From contig NC_064831.1 of assembly GCF_024166365.1 (NCBI RefSeq), forward strand, positions 86,006,268 to 86,070,267: a DNA stretch of 64,000 nucleotides, written 5' to 3'. The notes under the pieces are model-generated. The model made no database searches, was not told where the DNA came from, and saw only the letters and a list, made by a program, of their open reading frames with translations. A program made the position numbers and the translations under genes. Shown one piece after another: positions 53,516-64,000 of the stretch. Position 1 is the stretch's first letter. The number at the start of each line of letters is the position of its first letter. This stretch comes from Elephas maximus indicus (lineage: Eukaryota > Chordata > Mammalia > Proboscidea > Elephantidae).

Positions 53516-56500
53516 AACAATTGAAAGAATTAAAAAACCAAAAGCTAGTTCTTTGAAAAAATCAACAAAATTGATAAACTATTGGCCAACCTGACAAAAG
53601 AAAAACAGGAGAGGAAGCAAGTAACCTGACTAAGAAATGAGATGGGCAATGTCACAACAGACCCAACTGAAATTCAAAGAATCATATCAGATTACTATGA
53701 AAAATTGTTCTCTAACAAATTTGAAAACCTAGAAGAAATGGATGAATTTCCAGAAACACACTAAACTACCTAAACTAACACAAACGGAGGAAGAACAACA
53801 AAATAGACCCATAACAAAAGAAGACATTGAAAAGGTAATCAAAAAACTCCCAACAAAAAAAAAACCCTGGCCCAGACAGCTTCACTGCAGAGTTCTACCA
53901 AACTTTCAGAGAAGAGTTAACACCACTACTAGTAAAGGTATTTCAGAGCATAGAAAAGGATGGGATACTTCCAAACTCATTCTGTGAAGTCACCATATCC
54001 CTGATACCAAAGCCAGGTAAAGGCACCACAAAAAAAGAAAATCACAGACCTATATCCCTCATGAACTTAGATGCAAACATCCTCAACAAAATTCTAGACA
54101 AAAGAATTCAATAACATATCAAAAAATAATTCACCATGACCAGGTGGGATTCATACCAGGTGTGCAGGGATGGTTCAACATTAGAAGAGCAATTAATGTA
54201 AACATTCATGTAAATAAAACAAAAGACAAGAATTACATGATTTTATGAATTGATGCAGAAAAGGCATTTGACAAAGTTCAACACCCATTCATGATAAAAA
54301 TTCTCAGCAAAATAGGAATAGAAGGAAAATTCCTCAATATAGTAAAAGGCATTTATACAAAGCTTATAGCCAATACCATCCCAAATGGAGAGGGCCTGAA
54401 GGCAATCCCCTTGAGATCAGGACCCAGACAAGGATGCCCTTTATCACTGCTCTTATTCAACATTGTGCTGTAGGTCCTAACCAGAGCAATTAGGCTAGAT
54501 AAAGAAATAAAGGGCATCCAGATTGGCAAGGAAGAAGTAAAAGTATCTCTATTGGTAGATGACATGATCTTATACACAGAAAACCCTAAGGAATCCTCCA
54601 GAAAACTACTGAAACTAATAGAAGAGTTCGGCAGAGTTTCAGGTTACAAGATAAACATACAAAAATCACTTGGATTCCTCTACACCAACAAAAAGAACAT
54701 TGAAGAGGAAATCACCAAATCAATACCATTTACAGTAGCCCCCAAGAAGATAAAATACTTAGGAATAAATCTTATCAGAGATGTAAAAGACTTATACAAA
54801 GAAAACTACAAAACACTTCTGCAGGAAACCAAAAGAGACCTGAATAAGTGGAAAAACATATCTTGCTCATGGATAGGAAGACTTAACATTATAAAAATGT
54901 TTATTCTACCAAAAGTGATCTACAGATTTAATGCAATTCTGATCCAAATTCCAATGACATTTTTTAATGAGATGGAGAAATAAATCACCCACTTCATATG
55001 GAATGGAAAGAGGCCCTGGATAAGTAAAGCATTACTGAAAAAGATGAACAAAGTGGGAGGCCTCACTATACCTGATTTTACAACATATTATGCTGCCACA
55101 GTAGTCAAAACAGCCTGGTACTGGTTCAACAATAGATACATAGACCAATGAACAGAACAGAATTCAGAATCCAGACATAAATCCATCCACATATGAGCAG
55201 TTGATATTTGACAAAGACCCCAAAGCAGTTAAATGGGGAAAAGACAGTCTTTTTAATAAATGGTGCTGGCATAACTGGATATTCATCTGCAAAAAAATGA
55301 AATAAGACCCATACCTCACACCATGCACAAAAACAAACTCAAAATGGATCAAAGACCTAAATATAAAATCTAAAAGGATAAAGATTATGGAAGAAAAATT
55401 AGGAGCCCTAATACATGGCATAAACAGTATACAAAACATTACTAACTATGCAAAAGAAAAAGTAGATAACTGGGAGCTGTTAAAAATCAAACACCTATGC
55501 TCATCCAAAGACTTCACCAAAAGAGTAAAAAGACTACCTACAGACTGGGAAAAAGTTTTTAGCTATGACATTTCTGATCAGCACCTGATCTCTAAAACCT
55601 ACATGATACTGCATGAACTCAACTACAAAAAGACAAATAACCTCTTTAAAAAATGGGCAAAAGACATAAACAGACACTTCACTAAAGAAGACAATTATGT
55701 AGCTAACAGATACATGAGGAAATGCTCACGATCATTAGCCATTAGAGAAATGCAGATCAAAACTACAACGAGATTTCATCTCACTGCAACAAAGCTGGCA
55801 TTAATCCAAAAAACACAAAATAATAAATGTTGGAGAGGCTGTGGAGAGATTGGAACACTTATACACTGGTGGGAATGTCAAATGGTATAACCACTTTGGA
55901 AATCGATTTGGCGCTTCCTCCAAAAGCTAGAAATAGAACTACAATATGATCCAGCAATCCCACTCCTTGGAATATATCCTAGAAAAATAAGAGCCTTTAC
56001 ACGAACAGATATATGTACACCCACGTTCACTGCAGCACTGTTTACAATAGCAAAAAGATGGAAGCAACCAAGATGCCCATCAATTGATGAACGGATAAAT
56101 AAATTATGGTATAGTCACACAATGGAATACCATGCATCGATAAAGAACAGTGATGAATCTGTGAAACATTTCATAACATGGAGGAATCTGGAAGACGTTA
56201 TTCTAATTGAAATTAGTTGCAAAAGGACAAATATTGTCTAAGACCACTATTATAAGAACTGGAGAAATAGTTTAAACAGAGAAGAAAATACTCTTTGATG
56301 GTTACGAGAGTAGGGAGGGAGGGTGGGAGAAGGGTATTTACTAATTAGATAGTAGATAAGAACTAGTGTAGGTGATAAGAAAGACAACACACAATACAGG
56401 TGAGGTATGCACAACTGGACTAAACCAAAAGCAAAGAAGTTTCCTGAATAAACTGAATGCTTTGAAGGCCAGCGTAGCAGGCGTAGGGGTTTGGGGACCA

Positions 56501-57245
56501 TGGTTTCAGGGGACATCTAAGTCAATTGGCATAATAAAATCTATTAAGAAAACATTTTGCATCCCACTTTGGAGAGTGGTGTGTGGGGTCTTAAATGCCA
56601 GCAAGTGGCCATCTAAGATGCATCAGTTGGTCTCAACCCACATGGACCAAATGAGAATGAAGAACACCAAGGACACAAGGTAATTACTAGCCCAAGAGAC
56701 AGAAAGGGCCACATAAACCAGAGACTGTATCAGCCTGAGACCAGAAGAACTAGGTGGTGTCCAGCTATAACCAATGAGTGCCCTGACAGGGAACACAACA
56801 GAGAACCACTGAGGGAGCAGGAGAGCAGTGGGATGTAGACCCCAAATTCTCATAAAAAGACCAGACTTAATGGTCTGACTGAGTCATGGCCTCCAGACCG
56901 TCTGTTGGCCCAGAACACGAACCATTCCCAAATCCAACTCTTCAGACAGGGATAGGACTGGACAGTGGGTTGGAGAGGGATGCTGGTGAGGAGTGAGCTT
57001 CTTGGATCAGGTGGACACCTGAGACTATGTTCACATCTCCTGCCTGGAGGGGAGATGAGAGGGTGGAGGGGGTTAGAAGCTGGCGGAATGGACATGAAAA
57101 GAGAGGATGGAGGGTGGGAGCGGGCTGTCTCATTAGGGGAAGAACAATTGGAAGTATGTAGCAGGGTGTATATAAGTTTTTGTGTGAGAGACTGACTTGA
57201 TTTGTAAACTTTCACTTAAAGCACAATAAAAAATTAAAAAAAAAA
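53516..57245 (+). mobile_element. L1, elephant-type, 5'-truncated, ORF2 dead
   Basis: Starts in ORF2 after the endonuclease domain (KIDKLLANLTKEKQERKQVT at about 53569) and runs to a poly-A with AATAAA at 57225-57230. Recognisable ORF2 parts are [17 protein letters not shown] (54048), [14 protein letters not shown] (54426), the RT catalytic region [12 protein letters not shown] (54552), [20 protein letters not shown] (about 54870) and [13 protein letters not shown]. The Cys-rich CWRGCGEIGTLIHWWECQM ends near 55885. The active-site box reads VDD where L1 has ADD. Several stops and frameshifts break it (near 53765, 54112, 54472, 54983, 55150). The 3'UTR (56240-57245) is the lineage-specific one also seen at 21381 and holds a G-quadruplex motif. 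Confidence 0.93.
56313..56327 (+). other. G-quadruplex motif in L1 3'UTR
   Basis: GGGAGGGAGGGTGGG: four G3 runs with 1-nt loops, followed by AGAAGGG. A G-rich polypurine tract is a known feature of mammalian L1 3'UTRs. Confidence 0.85.
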
Positions 57246-57460
57246 AAACTTTTTCTTTCTGTCCCGTTTTTGGAATGTTCCTGTTATTATATCTTAAAGT
57301 TTACAAATCTTTTCCTCTGCAATGTTTAATCTGCTGTTAGTCCCTCCTAGCATGTATTTTATCTCAGACATTGTAGATCTTTTTTTTTTTTTTTTAATTT
57401 AAGATTTCAATTTGGGTGTTTTTTATATCTTCTACATCTCTACTTACCATTTAAATACAG
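57246..57460 (-). mobile_element. old L1M host, part 2
   Basis: Text resumes after the inserted L1: TTTTCCTCTGCAATGTTTAA, TCTCAGACATTGTAGATC and CATCTCTACTTACCATTT, the antisense 5' portion of an L1M. Confidence 0.75.
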
Positions 57461-58687
57461 TTGGGCAATGACAGAGTGCATATTCATCCAGGGTCAGGTG
57501 AGCTCCCTGTGGGGGATGCCCACCGGCCCTTCCTGGTGCAGAGAAGCATCAGTCCCAATGGCAGACACATGAAGCTCATGGCTACTACGTTCCAGAGCTT
57601 GTTCCTCTCCATCAACGTGCACAAGGTAAACCTAAACAACATCAAGTGCTACCTTCTCATCATCTGACTCCCAGGAGATGGATTTATGCCATTATAGCAT
57701 CAAAGTCATTCCTGTGGGGGCAAGTCCTGTAATGAAGAAGCTCCTCCTGGAGAAGTTCCCCAACATAAGAAGTCTACAGGACCTCAGTGAGCTGCTGGCC
57801 ATGGGTGCAGGGCTGTCAGAGATGAGAAAGAACCCAACAGCAAACACAGCATTAAGGAGCTGCCCTAGGCCATCACGGATGCGGTAACATGTGGGCCCAA
57901 CAGAGCACTGTGCAGTGCAGCTCACTGAGATAGGTCATTGGAAGATGCTGCAGCTCACCAAGATCCAGGAAGTTGTCTGGAGGGGAACACGCTGTTCTGC
58001 AATTTCATGCACAAGATGGAGGAGGAGCTGTAGGCCATCCTCGCAGCCAATGAGAGGCTGTGGCTGAAGTTTCAGAGGTAGGACCAGCAGGCCTGCAATG
58101 TGCAGTGCAAGCAGAAGCAGTGGAGAGGCCCACAAGAGGAGTCTGGTAGGCAAGAAGAGGGCATGGGCACAGGCCCATGGGGAGAGTGATGCCGAGGGCG
58201 TGGGAACTCCACTGGAGGCCAAGAGGGCTGGCTGGCCTGAGGAGAAAGAGGATGAAGCTAAGCATTTCCACCAGGTGGTGGGCAAAGAGCCTGACGAGGA
58301 CGTGTTACCAGGGGCTGACCAAGCACAGACAACCTACTGGGCCACCACCAAAGAAGCAGGATCAGAGACCAGGCTAAGATGGTAACCAGAGGCCTTCAAA
58401 GCTCAAGGGCAGGTCCCATGGAGTCCAGACCAACCCCAGAGGGGCTACCTGGGGCCATGTGCAGAGCCAGGTGCAGCCACCTACAAGAGTAGCCAGAGCC
58501 TGAGCCCCAGCAAGGCTGATGGAGTGCCCCAGGATGGGGCACAGAGACGCTGCCCTGGGACTCCTGCTGGGCTCCAGGTGCAGTCTCTGGTTTCCTTTCG
58601 TAAAGGAGCTGTTTCCCCAACTCCACACCCACCTCCACAATAAATGACTGACATTCCCAAAAATAGAAAACAAAAAACCACAAAACT
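57461..58687 (+). pseudogene. PPAN: PPAN processed pseudogene, 5'-truncated
   Basis: PPAN (Peter Pan homologue, SSF1) is a Brix-domain protein of nucleolar 60S ribosome assembly. This intronless copy reads NGRHMKLMATTFQSLFLS then INVHKVNLNNIK (57558-57650). A stop and frame shift near 57665 follow, then HYSIKVIPVGASPVMKKLL and EKFPNIRSLQDLSELLAMGA (57690-57812). Both match the Brix core. Beyond further frame breaks the nucleotide text still follows the acidic and Arg/Lys-rich C-terminal half (EEEL-, QRQ- and KKQ-like stretches, 58010-58400) and a 3'UTR. AATAAA lies at 58639-58644, with a decayed A-rich tail at 58659-58685. The first part of the coding region (about the first third, by hand) is absent. 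AAATACAG at 57453-57460 recurs at 59092-59099, a possible target duplication. L1-mediated retrocopy, not functional. Confidence 0.87.
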
Positions 58688-59091
58688 CTCTCATCTTTTC
58701 TCTGGAAGATGCCCACATCCTTACTTGGCAGAGAGCCCCCACCCTTGGGAACAGGTACCCCTGCCTTTGGGAGGAGTCATTGCCCAATCCTATTCCTGAT
58801 CACCCAAGGTTGGCAGACATCATGGGGCCTGGCCCTGGATGAGGGCACCTGTTGCAGAGACCATTTCCCCACTGCTGCAGGTGCTCCTGGAGCCTCCCCC
58901 CTTGACCCTCAGGGAGCTGCATGGTCCATGCCAGTGCTCACCTAAGACGTCTGCGGTGGGAGCTGCTCTGCCTCAGCCACACAGCAGCCCCCAGATGATG
59001 GGTCAGGGACCGCCACCCTATGGGCCCAGCTGTTCACACAACAGCCAAATCACATAAAGTTATATAGTTAAGGGACACATACCTGTATATG
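58688..59091. other. GC-rich segment of unknown origin inside the L1 host
   Basis: Follows the PPAN tail and precedes the resumption of old L1. It is GC-rich, C/T- and Pro-like (CCTGGAGCCTCCCCCCTTGA near 58887), with no recognised repeat. It may be readthrough sequence from beyond the parent PPAN gene or a separate insertion. Its ORFs (58709-58945, 58839-59057) resemble no family I know. Confidence 0.5.
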
Positions 59092-60110
59092 AAATACAGC
59101 GTAATTGTTTTAACGTCCTTTTCTGCCAATTCTAAAATCTTCGCCAGTTTTTGTTTGATTTTAATTGGTTGGCTATTCTCATGATAATGGTTCATATTTT
59201 CCTGGTTCTTTGCATGCCCGATAATCTTTGCTTGGACGCCAGGCATTGTGATTTTATCTTCTTGGATGTTGGGTAATTTTATATTCCTATTAATATTCTT
59301 GACCTCTGCTATTTGGAACCAGTTGAATCCTTTTGGATATTGCTTTTAAGATTAGTCAGACCAGAGCAGTGTTTAGTCTAGTGATAATTTTTCCCACTCA
59401 ACCAGCTGCTCCTCGGGAGAAAGATGTGGCAGTCTGTTTCCATAAAGATTACAGCCTTGGAAACCCTATGGGGCCGTTCTACTCTGTCCTATAAGGTCAC
59501 TATGAGTCAGAATTAGCTCAATAGCAAAGGTTTTTTGGACCAAAGCAAGACCATTATAAAGTAATCTATCCAATGATTTATGCTTGTAAGAAGGAGTACT
59601 ATTCCTAGCCCTATGTGAGTCCTGGGTACTGTTCCCTCTAATTCTTTGATATAGTTCTTTCTGAAGCTTTGAGTGCTTTTCTTACACACATGTTATGAGT
59701 GTTCAAGGAAGTCCCTCTGCAGATTTCCAGAGTTCTCTATCTGGTCAGCTCTCTACTTTATGGTTCCCAGTTCTTGGAACTCTTACCAACTAGAGCTTCC
59801 CAGGCTATTATCTCTATCTCCTCAGCTCAGGAAGTCTTCCAGGCTCTTCTTGAACCCCCCTTCCTGAAGCCTGGAAAATCTCTAAAGGTGGTAAACTGAG
59901 GCAATTATAGGACTCATTTCACCTGTTTTCCTCCTTCTCATTGATTCCTGTTCTTCATTGCCTGACATATAATACCATGGAGACCATGTTTCTATCTATT
60001 GTGCCTGAATATTTTGGTTGTTTCAGGCAGAAGGGACATCTGATCCTGTTGCTTCCTCTGGGTTAGAAACAGAAACCCTGTTTGCCTTCCTAACATAATT
60101 TGTAACAATA
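59092..60110 (-). mobile_element. old L1M host, part 3 (5' region)
   Basis: TTTTAACGTCCTTTTCTGCC, TCTTTGCATGCCCGATAATC, GACGCCAGGCATTGTGATTT and CCTATTAATATTCTTGACCT continue the antisense L1M 5' portion. The remainder to about 60110 (ACTGTTCCCTCTAATTCTTT) is probably its 5'UTR. Confidence 0.65.
59399..59540 (+). repeat. AfroSINE, long form, head missing
   Basis: CAACCAGCTGCTCCTCGGGA, AAAGATGTGGCAGTCTGTTT, GGGCCGTTCTACTCTGTCCT and TCACTATGAGTCAGAATTAG. It lacks the tRNA-like 5' third. Confidence 0.93.
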
Positions 60111-61334
60111 CTTATATTTAAATACTATTGCCCTCTTGTCTCTCTTCTTTCTTCTGGCTTTAAATACTTCACAAACCTCTTTTAGGGAATTCCATCAAAT
60201 AAAATGTTTTTAATTTCCATATGTGTCAATCAGTTCAATTTTTTTTCCTTTATCTTCTTAGCTTCAGAGTACTATTCTTTCTTACATTTTCAATTCCAGT
60301 TTTCTACTTCTCTTATTACTTAGCTGGCATGCTAATATATTGATTAAGGTAGTCCTCTGTTCATTTTCTGTGTGCACACACACACATACACAAACACATA
60401 TAGTAAAAAAAGCATACATGTGCTCAATTTAAAGTTATGTCAGCAATCATAAATATCTTTTGATTCTATTGGGTGCATTGCATTAATTAAGAAGGTGACC
60501 AAAGTAGATTCCATTTTCCAGGATCTTAGAGTGATGTGAAGAATGGTAGCCCTTCATATTTCATACACAAAGTTGAACAATTTTCTATTAGTACAATAAT
60601 CATTTCCTACATACATGGGCTGGACAGATTACTTTTAAAATCATAGATTAGTAGAGTTAAATGAGGTAACTTAGGAAAAGAAACTAGCAGATTATTTACA
60701 TAAAATTATGGTACACCCATAGAGTGGAATATTTTAGAGATTTAAAATGATATTTCAGAAACAAAAGTATTTAAGGAGATGTAAAAGTGCTCCTGATAGT
60801 CCTAAGATAAAAATTAGGTTAAATTTATTATATGTTGTAATTGATATACAACTAGTCCCTGATTTAGGATGAGGCTCTATTGGAAGTCAGTTATGACGTA
60901 AGTCTAATGCTTCATTTTTTTTAGTTTCCATGATCATTACCTTGTATTATCAGTATCTTTATGAATCTTATCTATATTTGTCTGTGGGTGTTGGCATGAG
61001 AATGATAACCATATTATACACTGCAACATTGTATGTAGTACATATTAGTAACAAAAAGATGTACAAAAAAACCCCAAAACCGGATGGTCATAAATGTGGT
61101 TCATCATAACTCAAATACCTCACAAACTGGGGAGTGAGTACATGCTTATTGATAAATCATTAGCATAGAAAACTCTGGAAGAAATGCCAAATACTGATTT
61201 TTATTTTTCAGTTGGTTAATGCTTAATTCTAGATACCAAGTTTACAGATTTTAATTTTCTTTGTTCTCATATGTGTTTTTTTTTCCATTTTAGAAACCGA
61301 AGATTATTCTTGTTAACTACTTTTTTAAATAATA
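60111..61334. other. unique or unresolved sequence, no gene seen
   Basis: CA repeat at 60374-60400. The stretch 60850-61140 (GTCCCTGATTTAGGATGAGG ... TGGTTCATCATAACTCAAAT) has the look of an unidentified interspersed repeat. Confidence 0.4.
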
Positions 61335-61395
61335 AAATTAGTTAAAATTGCCTAGCACAGGGTCTGTTACAAAATAAACATTGAATAATTTTAGT
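61335..61395 (+). repeat. MIR or L2-like 3' fragment
   Basis: GCCTAGCACAGGGTCTGTTA then AAATAAACATTGAATAATTT. Confidence 0.55.
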
Positions 61396-61411
61396 TGTCT
61401 AATGTCTTTCT

Positions 61412-61572
61412 GGAAACCCTGGTGGTATAGTGGTTAAGTATTGTGGCTGTTAACCAAAGGGTCTGCAGTTCGAATCCGCCAGGCACTCCTTGGAAACTCT
61501 ACGGGGCAGTTCTATGTTATTCTATAGGGTCACTGTGAGTTGGAATTGACTCTATTGCAATCAGTTTTTAGG
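61412..61572 (+). repeat. AfroSINE, young subfamily, first of a same-site pair
   Basis: GGAAACCCTGGTGGTATAGT to GTTGGAATTGACTCTATTGC. Flanked by AATGTCTTTCT at 61401-61411 and 61573-61583. Confidence 0.96.
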
Positions 61573-61584
61573 AATGTCTTTCTT

Positions 61585-61750
61585 GGAGCCCTGGTGGCAC
61601 AGTGGTTAAAAGCCCCGCTGCTAACCAAAAAGTCATCAGTTCAAATCCACCAGCTGCTCCTTGGATACCCTATGCGGAAGTTCTCTTCTGTCCTGTAGTA
61701 TCGCTTGAGTCAGAATTGACTCCATGGTAACAGGTTTGGTTTGGTTTTGT
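61585..61750 (+). repeat. AfroSINE, second of a same-site pair
   Basis: GGAGCCCTGGTGGCACAGTG to CCATGGTAACAGGTTTGGTT. Flanked by AATGTCTTTCTT (61573-61584, shared with the first SINE) and AACGTCTTTCTT (61751-61762). Confidence 0.96.
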
Positions 61751-61844
61751 AACGTCTTTCTTAGCCATCTTTGTTCCACAGTATAAGTTGTTGCTTTATT
61801 ATACCTTGCCCTTATTTTTAAGTGTTTCTTGTGTATACTCTTGA

Positions 61845-61965
61845 ATAACTAACAAGAAACTGCCTGAGGGCAAGGTCATAATTGTCTGAGTATTCTTGAC
61901 TATAATTAGTGTAGTGCTGGCCATTGCATAGGAATTGGATACATATTTATTGATTATTTTGTGGT
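61845..61965 (+). repeat. L2 LINE 3' end
   Basis: GAAACTGCCTGAGGGCAAGG, TAGTGTAGTGCTGGCCATTG and GGATACATATTTATTGATT are in L2 3' order. Confidence 0.65.
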
Positions 61966-63149
61966 GTTCTTATTTTGCCCTTAAACTGTTTCATATTAGC
62001 TATTAAAAGCTTATCTAGAAATGAATTTTCTTCAATATTTTATGAATTTTTGAGAGACGTGAAAATTTGTAATGATGCCACTATTTTTGGTTACTCCCAT
62101 TTCAGAAATTTGCAAGAACCTCTCTAATGGGAATGAATTATTTTTGCTCACATGTGATTAAATATTTATTTTCCCTTCCTTTTTCACACAACTCATTGAA
62201 TTTATGTTTGAAGCCATTCTAGGGATAACACTCATTTTAGTCTCTTGACCAAATTCAATTTCTGCCTGCCATAATCTAGATGAAGGAAGAGAAGACACAC
62301 AAGGCACTTGTCACTTCATGAAATAATTTCATTCTGCAGCCTAAAATTGTTACTAACCTCTGTAACAATTAACTCAAAGGACTCCAGCCTGGGATTCTGT
62401 GGTGAAGAGGTTCTTAATAGTTAGATATGATTCGACTTATAATTCAGCTAAAACTAAAAGATACTTAAACATACATCAGTGAGTACAAAATGAAAACCCT
62501 GTTGAATTTAATCAATCACTTGCCTATTTTTTTTCTTCCTCTCTTGCATCTTGTTTTTCCTCGGAGATTTAATGGATTTATTTATTTATTTTTGCTAAAT
62601 GAACATTCAAAATATATTTCATTAGCAGATGGAAGGAAAATATCAAATGCTGATGAATCTTTTTTATAAGATAATAAATTATTTTTTAGTCAAAAAATAT
62701 TAAGTTGCATATCTAATTCATTTCATCGAATTGATATTATTTGCATCAACTCCAAACTAGTCTGATAAATATGGCTCTATCACTGACATAAATTTATTGC
62801 TCAAACAACTCTTTTCACTAAAGAATAATTTTATTTTCCACATATTTATATTCAGTTCATGAAGACCTTTAGAACTTAGAACAAGTCTAGGGCAACAAAA
62901 GTAAACAGAAAGTAGTCTTGAACTTCGAAATCTACCATAACACCCAAGAAACAGTGACTGGTATTTAAAGATGGAAGTAATATGTCAGTGTTATTTTGAT
63001 ATTTCCTTGGTGATATCTCTTGCATCTTCCCTTGAATTTTAATCCCCACACTCACAATTGTGGTTAAGATCCCTATTAATTTATACAAAGTCTCCTGGCT
63101 TCTCTCTTCAGGAATTATATTATTTTTCATCTGATTAGTCTTCGTAAAG
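61966..63149. other. unique AT-rich sequence, no gene seen
   Basis: Includes a POU-type ATTTGCAT at 62740 within an AT-rich block (62550-62860) that might be regulatory. No ORF of note. Confidence 0.45.
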
Positions 63150-63260
63150 CACTGCTCACACCACCCTCGATAAGTATTTATTGCTTTGGAATAAAGTCTA
63201 GGAATTTAGCCATCTATCTGAGGCCTTCCACTACCTCCTGTAATCTTTAAATTATACCCA
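63150..63260 (+). repeat. L2 LINE fragment
   Basis: AAAGTCTAGGAATTTAGCCA, GAGGCCTTCCACTACCTCCT. Weak but in L2 order. Confidence 0.45.
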
Positions 63261-63274
63261 GCACATACTTTTTT

Positions 63275-63880
63275 AAACTTTAATTTATTTTTGTGTGTGT
63301 GTATGAAAATATACACAGCAAAAGATATGGCATATCAACAAATTCTACATGTGTACTTCAGTGATCTTGTTTACATTCCTAAAGCATTGTAACCATTCTT
63401 GCTCTCCCTATATCATTCCACCACAATCAACGCATAGTCACTGCCACTCTAAGCTTCTTTCTCATCTACCCTTTCAAGATGCTGTTGTCAATTTGATCCC
63501 ACATAGATAAACCTTTGAAAGGGCACAATACTCTAGGAAGCCATACTTCACTAATTCAGCTAAAACTGGTGTTTGATTCAAAGCAGGCTCCTAGGAAAAG
63601 TTTGCATTTGATTATCTCAGGGCAAGTTTTGGGTGTTCATCCAGCCTCAGTGGCTCCAGAAATTCTGAATTCCATTGAGAATTTGAAATTTTGTTCCATC
63701 CTCCACATCCCCGCTTTTGATCAGAATTTTTCTGCAGAATATTAGATCAAATATTTCAGTAAGGGTAGCCAGGCACCATCCGTTCTTCTGGTCTTATGGC
63801 ACAGAAGTCATATATTCAGTGACAGCGTTTTCTCCTCTGATTTCAACACATCTTGTTTCAATCAATTTGATCAACTGTCT
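63275..63880 (-). mobile_element. old L1 3'UTR, afrotherian type
   Basis: Antisense: (TG)n tail junction, ATACACAGCAAAAGATATGG, CATTCCTAAAGCATTGTAAC, CCACATAGATAAACCTTTGA and GTAGCCAGGCACCATCCGTT plus CTTCTGGTCT. The last motif equals 21867-21911 in the short L1 with few changes, marking an older relative. Confidence 0.7.
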
Positions 63881-64000
63881 CCTCAAATGTTGTAATGCTC
63901 CTCAAATGCTTAAAATCACCTGGATATCATGTTGGGTTCTGACATCAGACAATTGAAAAAAAACCACATTGTCCCTTCCTTGAAGTAACATAGAATAAAA

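Noticed and set aside
54552-54983. intact L1 reverse transcriptase ORF
   Set aside because: It is only a 143-codon window of ORF2. Stops and frameshifts lie on both sides and the active-site box is altered.
55387-55890. 167-codon ORF as a novel gene
   Set aside because: It is the C-terminal part of L1 ORF2, including the CWRGCGEIGTL motif.
1-64000. bacterial-style operons, promoters or ribosome binding sites
   Set aside because: The repeat content is unambiguously placental mammal; such features do not apply.

Overview
This is a non-coding stretch of placental-mammal nuclear DNA, most probably from an elephant or a close afrotherian relative. The diagnosis rests on its repeats. About 28 copies of the tRNA-derived AfroSINE family are present on both strands. 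There are two fragments of a BovB-like RTE LINE whose 3' end has the same tail as those SINEs. There are several L1 copies sharing one lineage-specific 3'UTR, on top of the usual old placental layer (MIR, L2, MaLR LTRs, old L1M). No open reading frame looks like an intact gene. The longer ORFs are LINE remnants, a pseudogene piece or chance. The only recognisable host-gene sequence is a 5'-truncated processed pseudogene of PPAN (57461-58687).

Layout. 1-14 kb: mostly unique AT-rich DNA with scattered AfroSINEs and MIRs, and two conserved-looking blocks (780-1135, 3460-4060). 14-21 kb: a MaLR LTR carrying a bare A28 tract, two same-orientation solo LTRs, an L1 ORF1 fragment and a long unnamed old repeat. 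21-29 kb: dense LINE debris, including a short L1 with both termini and target duplications but no ORFs (21381-22295). 29.5-33.7 kb: unique DNA with a strong enhancer-like block (30940-31345). 33.7-35.1 kb: an RTE fragment followed by a tRNA-Gly-derived SINE. 35-44 kb: unique DNA with a CpG-dense patch (38690-38840) and the best conserved-element candidate (41080-41720). 44-49 kb: a second RTE fragment, a MaLR LTR broken by a tRNA-Val/AfroSINE chimera, and an RTE-tailed non-autonomous element. 50.8-60.1 kb: an old minus-strand L1 into which three AfroSINEs, a 3.7-kb plus-strand L1 and the PPAN pseudogene have inserted. 60-64 kb: unique DNA, two AfroSINEs sharing one target site, L2 pieces and an old L1 3' end.

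The parts relate as parasite and host rather than as a pathway. RTE and L1 LINEs presumably supplied the enzymes that copied the SINEs and the PPAN transcript. The unique blocks rich in homeodomain-type AT motifs look like enhancers in a gene-poor landscape near a developmental gene, but no exon is visible to name that gene. All family names come from reading by eye; no database was searched.
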